Source: JAABVY01 sp964496505 (GTDB taxonomy: Bacteria > Zixibacteria > MSB-5A5 > JAABVY01). Taken from it: a stretch of 11,366 bases of DNA. Below the pieces are notes generated by a model that was given only the letters and a program-made list of their open reading frames with translations, ran no database searches and was not told the origin of the DNA. Made by a program: the position numbers and the translations under genes. Below, one piece after another: positions 6,852 to 11,366 of the stretch. Location: NCBI GenBank assembly GCA_964496505.1, contig CAZBZV010000086.1, forward strand, positions 1-11,366, written 5' to 3'. Positions within the stretch are counted from its first letter, which is position 1. The number at the start of each line of letters is the position of its first letter.

Positions 6852-7928
6852 ATGGATTCCACCGAATCATTGCTTCAGGAATTGGTTGATGCTCCTGGAG
6901 TGCCGGGGCACGAACATGAGATAGCATCAATAATGAAAAATCATCTCGAGACTATTTCGGACTCGATTGATTTCGACAGACTCGGTTCGATTATTGCCAC
7001 CAAAAAAGGATCATCGGATTCACCCCGAATTATGGTTGCCGGTCATATGGACGAGGTCGGCTTCATGGTCAAGGAAATCGACAAGAAGGGCTTTATCAAA
7101 TTTCTTCCGCTGGGCGGATGGTGGGGGCATGTTGTGCTGGCACAGCGTGTCGAGATTCTCACCAAGAAAGGGCCGGTTCTGGGAGTTGTCGGATCTACAC
7201 CTCCGCATCTGTTGAAAGATGAGGAGCGCAAGAAGGTGCTGGAATTGAAAGATATGTATATTGATGTCGGTGCCAAAGACGGCTACGATGTCAAAAAGCG
7301 TCTTGGCATAAGCGTCGGCGACGCAATCGTGCCGTATTCGCCCTTTACGATTATGAACCACAAAAAGATGTATCTGGCCAAGGCTTTCGACAACCGTATC
7401 GGCTGCGGAATAGTAATTGAGCTTTTCAAGAAATTGCAAAAAGCCAAACACCCCAACACAGTTCTGGGTGTGGGCACTGTGCAGGAGGAAGTCGGACTGC
7501 GCGGGGCCGGAACTGCCGCCTTTATGGGCGAGCCGGATGTGGGAATAGTCAGCGATGTTACCGTTGCCCGTGATATCCCCGGCATCGAAGGTGAGCCGGC
7601 CGAGAAGATGGGCTCGGGTCCGCAGATTGTGGTCTTTGACGGCAGTATGATTCCGAATGTCAAGCTGAAAGAGTTGGTGATAGATACAGCCGAAAAGAAC
7701 AAGATTCCGTATGGTCTGAGTTACCTCGAACGGGGCGGCACTGACGGCGGAAGGATTCATATGAGCAAATTCGGCGTGCCCTCGATATTCATAGGCTTAG
7801 CCACACGTTATATTCATGGCCATGCTTCCATGATCTACCGTGACGATTATCTGAACTGCGTCAAACTAATTACAGCGGTCGTGAAACGTTTGGATAAGAA
7901 GACGGTACAATCGTTAACACAGGTATAA
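6852..7928 (+). CDS. M42-family metalloaminopeptidase (TET-like)
   Basis: M42 peptidases are cytoplasmic two-metal aminopeptidases that build dodecameric tetrahedral particles and trim peptides. Some relatives are annotated as FrvX or endoglucanase M. The 358-residue protein has the full ligand set: H65 in AGHMDEVGF, D180 in KAFDNRIG, E212 (general base) and E213 in VQEEVGLRGA, D235 in VSDVT, and H322 in RYIHGH. The positions match those of archaeal TET enzymes within three residues. The usual PxE after the last His motif reads HAS here. Other family segments are LVDAPGVPGHE and LERGGTDGGRIHMSKFGVPS. An AAAGGG before the ATG serves as ribosome binding site. It lies 13 nt after the HAD gene and 21 nt before the FKBP gene. 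Peptide specificity cannot be predicted. Confidence 0.94.
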   Translation: MDSTESLLQELVDAPGVPGHEHEIASIMKNHLETISDSIDFDRLGSIIATKKGSSDSPRIMVAGHMDEVGFMVKEIDKKGFIKFLPLGGWWGHVVLAQRVEILTKKGPVLGVVGSTPPHLLKDEERKKVLELKDMYIDVGAKDGYDVKKRLGISVGDAIVPYSPFTIMNHKKMYLAKAFDNRIGCGIVIELFKKLQKAKHPNTVLGVGTVQEEVGLRGAGTAAFMGEPDVGIVSDVTVARDIPGIEGEPAEKMGSGPQIVVFDGSMIPNVKLKELVIDTAEKNKIPYGLSYLERGGTDGGRIHMSKFGVPSIFIGLATRYIHGHASMIYRDDYLNCVKLITAVVKRLDKKTVQSLTQV

Positions 7929-7949
7929 TTTGAAACGAAAGGATTTGTG

Positions 7950-8789
7950 ATGCGAAATAAGATCAACCTGTTTTTCTTCGTTATGGTTTTCGCTTCATTT
8001 TTCGTCTTCTCCGCTCTTCTTCAGGCTCAGGACACGCCTGTACCCGATGGAATCCCCGAGATTGAAGGGGATACGGTCGAGACTGAATCAGGATTGAAAT
8101 ATATCGATATAACTGCTGGCGAGGGCAAGGAAGCTGTCGAGTGGGACAAGGTCAAGGTTCATTACACCGGATGGCTGACCTCCGGCAAGAAGTTCGACAG
8201 CTCCCGTGACCGCGGCCAGCCCTTCGAGGTCGTAATCGGCCAGCATCAGGTGATTCCCGGATGGGAAGAAGGCCTGACAGGCATGATGCCCGGCGGAAAA
8301 CGTATGATGATTATTCCCGCCGAACTCGGTTATGGTAACCGTGCAGTTGGACCAATTCCGGCCAATTCGACTTTGATCTTCGAGGTCGAGGCATTAGAAG
8401 TTACCGAAGGTCCCAAGCCGCCCACCCCGCCTGTATATGAGGAAGATCAGGTTAAGGAGACGGATTCCGGATTGAAATATGTCGTCTTGGAAAAAGGCGA
8501 AGGTCCACAGGCTAAAAATGGCCAGACCGTGACAGTGCATTATACCGGATGGCTTCTGGACGGTACTCTTTTCGACAGCTCCCACAATCGCGGCCAGCCG
8601 CTTGAGTTTGTGCTTGGCGCAGGACGTGTGATCAAGGGCTGGGAAGAGGGTCTGGCTATGATGAATGTTGGCGGCAAGCGTCTGTTGATTATCCCGCCCG
8701 AGCTGGGTTACGGCTCCCGCGGCGCCGGTAATGTCATCCCGCCCAATGCCACGCTTCTCTTCGAAGTCGAACTGCTCGGCGTGAAATAA
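7950..8789 (+). CDS. Exported FKBP-type peptidyl-prolyl isomerase with two FKBP domains
   Basis: This enzyme catalyses cis-trans isomerisation of prolyl bonds and probably helps fold exported proteins. The ATG at 7950 is chosen because AAAGGA ends 6 nt upstream; a GTG at 7947 is in frame but too close. Residues 1-26 form a Sec signal peptide (basic start, hydrophobic 7-24, likely cleavage after LLQA), with no lipobox Cys, so the mature protein should be periplasmic or secreted. Domain 1 spans about 50-150 and domain 2 about 168-279, joined by a proline-rich linker (PKPPTPPVYEED). Each has VHYTGWL, FDSS, the Val-Ile-x-Gly-Trp-Glu-Glu-Gly segment, a GYG and FEVE, so both look active. The two domains are near repeats at DNA level, 378 nt apart. 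It is the last gene before the terminator at 8816. Confidence 0.94.
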   Translation: MRNKINLFFFVMVFASFFVFSALLQAQDTPVPDGIPEIEGDTVETESGLKYIDITAGEGKEAVEWDKVKVHYTGWLTSGKKFDSSRDRGQPFEVVIGQHQVIPGWEEGLTGMMPGGKRMMIIPAELGYGNRAVGPIPANSTLIFEVEALEVTEGPKPPTPPVYEEDQVKETDSGLKYVVLEKGEGPQAKNGQTVTVHYTGWLLDGTLFDSSHNRGQPLEFVLGAGRVIKGWEEGLAMMNVGGKRLLIIPPELGYGSRGAGNVIPPNATLLFEVELLGVK

Positions 8790-8815
8790 GAATATTGCAT
8801 CAGAAAATATATTAC

Positions 8816-8844
8816 AAAAAGGCCGGCTTCCCCGGCCTTTTTTT
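8816..8844 (+). terminator. Rho-independent terminator after the FKBP gene
   Basis: A GGCCGG (8821-8826) pairs with CCGGCC (8832-8837) around a 5-nt loop. It is flanked by five A before and seven T after (8838-8844), which extends the stem by A-T pairs. It lies 27 nt after the FKBP stop. Because it has A and T runs on both sides, it can also serve the convergent methyltransferase gene on the minus strand. Confidence 0.92.
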
Positions 8845-8958
8845 GTTGCCCGAAATCACGGGTGGCACGCCCAAATTTATTTGAGCGTGTTTCTTGCGCG
8901 GCGTATGTCCTCATGCTCCGCGTCTGGGCGCACCGGGAGGTACGCCCAGCACAAAAAA
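8845..8958. repeat. Intergenic palindrome-rich repeat segment
   Basis: This 114-nt gap between two convergent genes holds two hairpins and an imperfect direct repeat. Hairpin 1 (8866-8889) has 11-bp arms, CACGCCCAAAT against ATTTGAGCGTG, with one mismatch and a 2-nt loop. Hairpin 2 (8924-8949) pairs CTGGGCG with CGCCCAG and continues with ACC/GGT around a GGGA loop. CACGGGTGGCACGCCCA (8857-8873) recurs as CACCGGGAGGTACGCCCA (8931-8948). This looks like a small dispersed intergenic element rather than a gene. No protein or known RNA family is recognised. Confidence 0.55.
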
Positions 8959-9585
8959 TCAATCCTTCCTCCCGCAAATCAAATAAATCGGCGGCCATTT
9001 GGAGCGCATCAAAAGCTCGACATTGAAAAGAGATTTTATCAGATCGATTTCTTTCTGTGTGAAAAAATGTGTTCTCTTGAAGAAATTAAAACTCCGCCGC
9101 TTGAAAAACCTGAGCACCTGAAAAAACGCATTCCCATACCCATTCTCAATAAACACAAACCTGCCGTCATCACTCATCAGATTTTTTAAATCAGTCAGAA
9201 AGCCCTTGAGATCATTCGGATATAAAAGCGCCGATTTCGAAAATATGATATCGTATTGCTTCTGATCGATTGTCTTCAAATCGCCGTTATAATGCACCAG
9301 TTCGACATTATCCTGCACCCCAAAATTTTGCACGGTCTGCCGCGCCGATTCGATGCTTTTCTGGCTCACATCAACAGCCGTAACATGAGCCCCAAGAATC
9401 GCCAGAAGGCTGGTCATCCGTCCAAATCCGGGGCCGATCTCCAGAAGATGTTTGCCGTTCAGGTCCTTGCCGAGGTATGTCCCCACCGCCATATCAACGA
9501 ATTTCTCCCAGGCCCGTCCACCCCAATGGGTGAAATAATCGAGGTTGACAAACGGCGCATCCTTGAGCGCTTCAAAATCGGTCAT
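8959..9585 (-). CDS. Class I SAM-dependent methyltransferase
   Basis: The 208-residue protein has a class I methyltransferase fold. Motif I is HLLEIGPGFGRM, with E49 and the glycine-rich loop to G55. The ribose-binding acidic residue is D72 in VTAVDVSQKSIESARQ. Motif IV lies near YDIIFSKSALLY (about 105-116). The frame is open up to an ATG at 9666, but those 27 extra residues show no family features and come from the repeat-flanking DNA. The start MTDFEALKDAPFVNLDYF at 9585 is therefore preferred, as the YFTHWGGRAWEKF stretch begins such proteins. An AGGGG lies only 1 nt before the ATG. The substrate is unknown; the C-terminal half contains an aromatic, basic stretch (RFFKRRSFNFFKRTHFF). It is the only minus-strand gene and converges on the FKBP gene. 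Confidence 0.87.
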   Translation of the reverse strand: MTDFEALKDAPFVNLDYFTHWGGRAWEKFVDMAVGTYLGKDLNGKHLLEIGPGFGRMTSLLAILGAHVTAVDVSQKSIESARQTVQNFGVQDNVELVHYNGDLKTIDQKQYDIIFSKSALLYPNDLKGFLTDLKNLMSDDGRFVFIENGYGNAFFQVLRFFKRRSFNFFKRTHFFTQKEIDLIKSLFNVELLMRSKWPPIYLICGRKD

Positions 9586-9590
9586 GCCCC

Positions 9591-9619
9591 TAAATACAAT
9601 TTGAATAAGAATTTTGCAA
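9591..9619 (-). promoter_or_regulatory. Possible promoter of the methyltransferase gene
   Basis: On the minus strand TTGCAA (9619-9614) and TATTTA (9596-9591) are 17 nt apart, an acceptable -35/-10 pair. The -10 box lies only 5 nt before the ATG at 9585, so transcription would start at or next to the start codon and the mRNA would be leaderless. The match could be chance in AT-rich DNA. Confidence 0.25.
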
Positions 9620-9659
9620 GCGGAACTATTGACGGTATTATGAAATGTAAACGATAAGT

Positions 9660-9736
9660 CTGTCATTCTGAGGGAGCAAAGCGACCGAAGAATCTGTTTG
9701 ATTCAATGAGATTCTTCGCTTCGCTCAGAATGACAG
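9660..9736. repeat. Imperfect inverted repeat between divergent genes
   Basis: The left arm (9660-9695) begins CTGTCATTCTGAG and ends GAAGAATCT. The right arm (9709-9736) is AGATTCTTC, then GCTTCG, then CTCAGAATGACAG. The outer 13 bp and the inner 9 bp match exactly. The left arm has about 8 nt extra in the middle, and the loop is 13 nt. From memory, closely similar CATTCTGAG...GAAGAATCT palindromes recur between genes in many unrelated environmental bacteria, so this is probably a dispersed repeat (MITE- or REP-like) rather than an operator. It lies between the methyltransferase and cysS promoters and could form a large hairpin in RNA. Confidence 0.8.
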
Positions 9737-9761
9737 TTTAATTAGGATGTTAATAATTTGA

Positions 9762-9789
9762 TTGCGTGTTGCCGAAATATGATTATAAT
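9762..9789 (+). promoter_or_regulatory. Sigma-70-type promoter for cysS
   Basis: A perfect TATAAT lies at 9784-9789, with TTGCGT at 9762-9767, 16 nt upstream. Transcription would start near 9796, giving a leader of about 30 nt before the cysS ATG. No T-box or other leader structure fits in that space, so regulation of cysS by uncharged tRNA at this promoter is unlikely. Confidence 0.65.
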
Positions 9790-9825
9790 ATCTGCTTATT
9801 CGCATATTCTAACAAGGAACGGCTT

Positions 9826-11223
9826 ATGGGACTAAAATTATATAATACGCTGACTCGAAAGAAAGAGGAATTTGTACCGATCACGGAGGGCGAGGTGCGG
9901 CTGTATACATGCGGACCGACTGTCTACGATTTCGCCCATATCGGTAACTACCGGGCCTATATGTTCGAGGATTTACTTAAGCGCCATCTTCTGTACAAGG
10001 GCTATAAGGTAACTCATGTGATGAACCTGACCGATGTCGACGACAAGACCATCAAGGCCTCGACCAAACAGGGAATCAGCCTCGATGAATACACCGAAAA
10101 ATACAAAAAGGCCTTCTTCGAGGATTTAGATGCTCTCAATATCGACCGCGCGGATGTTTACCCGGCGGCTACCGAGCATATAGATGAAATGGTAGAGCTG
10201 GTCAAAAAGCTTCTGGATAAAGGCTATGCCTATGAGGTTAACGGCGACATCTATTATAAAATCTCAAAATTTCCCGAATACGGCAAGCTCTCTCATATGG
10301 ATATGTCCCAGCTAAAAGCCGGGGCACGGATTTCCTCCGATGAATATGACAAGGAAACCGTCTCGGACTTTGCGCTCTGGAAAGCATGGGATGAGGATGA
10401 CGGCGATGTTTACTGGGAGACCGAGCTCGGCAAGGGCCGTCCCGGATGGCATATCGAATGCTCGGCCATGTCCAGCAAATATCTCGGCAATCATTTCGAT
10501 ATCCATTGCGGCGGTGTGGACAATATGTTCCCGCATCATGAAAACGAGATCGCCCAGAGCGAGGCGGCCAATGACGAGAAATTCGTGAACTACTGGCTGC
10601 ACAACGAGCATCTGATTGTCGAGGGGCGCAAGATGTCCAAGTCTTTCGGCAATTTCTACACCTTGCGCGACCTGATGGAAAAAGGTTACCCGGGTATTGC
10701 CGTGCGGTATCTTCTCCTGTCAACCCATTACCGCATGCAGTTGAACTTCACCATGAACGGCCTTGAGGCGGCCAAGGGCGCACTTGAGCGGCTCTGGGAT
10801 TTCAAGGATCGTGTTAAGGATATCACCGGTTCACGTGATAATCCCGAAGCATTGGAGCTGATCGAGAAAGCCAAAAAGCAGTTCGAGGATGCTCTGGATG
10901 ATGATCTGAATATCTCGCCTGCCATGGCCGCGGTTTTCGATTTTGTGCGCGATATAAACCGCCTGATCTCAGAGGGCAGTATCTCGCAGGATGATTCCAA
11001 AAAGGTGATGGAGACTATTGATGGCTTCGACAGCGTGCTGGGATTGATGCAGCGTCCCGAATCGGATGTTGATGCCGAGATAGAGGAGCTGATCCAGAAG
11101 CGTATTGATGCACGCAAGAATAAGGATTTTGCCACTGCCGATAAAATCCGCGATGATCTTCTGGAGCGCGGAATCGTACTGGAGGACACTCCCCAGGGCA
11201 CAAAGTGGAAAAAGAAGCTGTAG
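9826..11223 (+). CDS. cysS: Cysteinyl-tRNA synthetase
   Basis: CysRS charges tRNA(Cys) with cysteine in the cytoplasm. The 465-residue protein starts at ATG 9826, preceded by AAGGAA with 6 nt spacing. The frame is open back to 9766, but MGLKLYNTLTRKKEEF is the standard N terminus. The class I signatures are H38-I-G-N in CGPTVYDFAHIGN and K269-M-S-K-S273 followed by FGN. Zinc ligands C29, C212 (WHIECS), H237 and E241 (PHHENE) are all present and sit at a constant +3 offset from the E. coli positions. The C-terminal part has the DALR helical region (DALDDDLNISPAMA) and ends with the usual basic TKWKKKL. It is the usual gene companion of ispD-ispF in many bacteria; here it is about 6.5 kb away with its own promoter. 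Confidence 0.98.
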   Translation: MGLKLYNTLTRKKEEFVPITEGEVRLYTCGPTVYDFAHIGNYRAYMFEDLLKRHLLYKGYKVTHVMNLTDVDDKTIKASTKQGISLDEYTEKYKKAFFEDLDALNIDRADVYPAATEHIDEMVELVKKLLDKGYAYEVNGDIYYKISKFPEYGKLSHMDMSQLKAGARISSDEYDKETVSDFALWKAWDEDDGDVYWETELGKGRPGWHIECSAMSSKYLGNHFDIHCGGVDNMFPHHENEIAQSEAANDEKFVNYWLHNEHLIVEGRKMSKSFGNFYTLRDLMEKGYPGIAVRYLLLSTHYRMQLNFTMNGLEAAKGALERLWDFKDRVKDITGSRDNPEALELIEKAKKQFEDALDDDLNISPAMAAVFDFVRDINRLISEGSISQDDSKKVMETIDGFDSVLGLMQRPESDVDAEIEELIQKRIDARKNKDFATADKIRDDLLERGIVLEDTPQGTKWKKKL

Positions 11224-11247
11224 ATATTTAGTAATTCGAATATAAAG

Positions 11248-11280
11248 AGGGCAGTTAGAAATGGCTGCCCTATATTTTTT
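11248..11280 (+). terminator. Rho-independent terminator of cysS
   Basis: AGGGCAG (11248-11254) pairs with CTGCCCT (11265-11271) around a 10-nt loop. A T-rich tail ends in six T (11275-11280). It lies 25 nt after the cysS stop. Confidence 0.85.
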
Positions 11281-11283
11281 GCA

Positions 11284-11308
11284 TAAAAAAACCGCCCTCA
11301 TAGAGCGG
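11284..11308 (-). terminator. Probable terminator facing the opposite way
   Basis: Read on the minus strand, CCGC and GCGG (11308-11305 and 11295-11292) form a short GC stem with an inner part-paired loop, followed by seven T (complement of the A run 11285-11291). This orientation would stop transcripts arriving from beyond the window's right edge, and suggests a convergent unit there. Confidence 0.5.
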
Positions 11309-11326
11309 AATTTTGTACTTCCTGAG

Positions 11327-11363
11327 ACATAGTTTACACTTAGTTCCGGTCACATGGTTTACA
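11327..11363. mobile_element. Possible IS481-type element end (cut by window)
   Basis: Two 12-mers, ACATAGTTTACA (11327-11338) and ACATGGTTTACA (11352-11363), differ at one base and are spaced 25 nt apart, with TTCCGG between them. On the minus strand they read TGTAAACxATGT. Repeated TGTxAACxATGT units around a CCGG are, from memory, a feature of IS481-family ends, where transposase binds. No transposase reading frame is inside the window, so neither the element nor its direction can be confirmed. Its interior is probably to the right, since cysS and its terminator occupy the left. Confidence 0.4.
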
Positions 11364-11366
11364 GAT

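Noticed and set aside
7020..7760. Long minus-strand open frame of 246 codons
   Set aside because: It is entirely antisense to the M42 peptidase, whose full metal-ligand set is intact, and its translation resembles no family known to me.
8881..9189. Plus-strand open frame of 102 codons
   Set aside because: It spans the intergenic hairpins and the antisense of the methyltransferase 3' end; no ribosome binding site or family features.
9256..9657. Plus-strand open frame of 133 codons
   Set aside because: Antisense to the methyltransferase, which shows clear SAM-binding motifs; no recognisable protein features.
9586..9666. N-terminal extension of the methyltransferase to the ATG at 9666
   Set aside because: The extra 27 residues derive from DNA next to and inside the inverted repeat, and show no methyltransferase features.
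10238..11301. Several minus-strand open frames under cysS
   Set aside because: All are shadows of cysS, which is complete and has all catalytic residues.
1..11366. CRISPR array, tRNA or rRNA genes, riboswitch upstream of queH
   Set aside because: No regularly spaced repeats, no tRNA cloverleaf and no rRNA signature were seen. The 51-nt gap before queH is too short for, and does not resemble, a preQ1 riboswitch with terminator.

Overview
The window is a dense bacterial chromosomal segment of moderate GC content. It carries one long co-directional (+) gene run from position 1 to about 8790, a short convergent/divergent stretch with a single minus-strand gene, and then cysS on the + strand. Several features fit a Gram-negative-type bacterium: an exported FKBP with a Sec signal peptide, the B12-independent queuosine enzyme QueH instead of QueG, Ddl, and intergenic palindromic repeats. 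The gene mix and codon use suggest an uncultured environmental lineage, possibly a candidate phylum of the FCB group such as Zixibacteria. That placement is an impression without a database search, and I hold it weakly.

Layout: the 3' end of ruvB (1-397) is followed by queH (449-997) and queA (1020-2054), which carry out the last two steps of queuosine tRNA modification. Next come an IspD-family gene (2051-2758) and an IspF-family gene (2751-3281), a DedA-family membrane protein (3274-3933), D-Ala-D-Ala ligase (3896-4909), a glycosyltransferase (4909-6099), a HAD hydrolase (6107-6838), an M42 aminopeptidase (6852-7928) and an exported double-domain FKBP prolyl isomerase (7950-8789). From queA to the glycosyltransferase every junction overlaps, by 1 to 38 nt, and the later gaps are 7 to 21 nt. 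The run therefore looks like one operon, closed by a strong terminator at 8816-8844. A SAM methyltransferase lies on the minus strand (8959-9585). The region between it and cysS holds an imperfect inverted repeat (9660-9736) and a good cysS promoter. cysS (9826-11223) is followed by two back-to-back terminator hairpins, and by a pair of short repeats at the window edge that look like an IS481-type element end.

Most genes are textbook housekeeping genes with intact active sites. The exception, and the main point of interest, is the ispD-ispF pair. Both are full length, open, translationally coupled and clearly homologous to the MEP isoprenoid enzymes, yet both have lost defining catalytic motifs. 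IspD lacks the whole glycine-rich CTP-binding loop and its lysine. IspF lacks the His of the Asp-x-His zinc motif and the Thr-Thr-Glu segment. Joint loss in two adjacent, apparently maintained genes suggests either a repurposed enzyme pair or a very unusual version of the MEP pathway. The rest of the genome would decide which.
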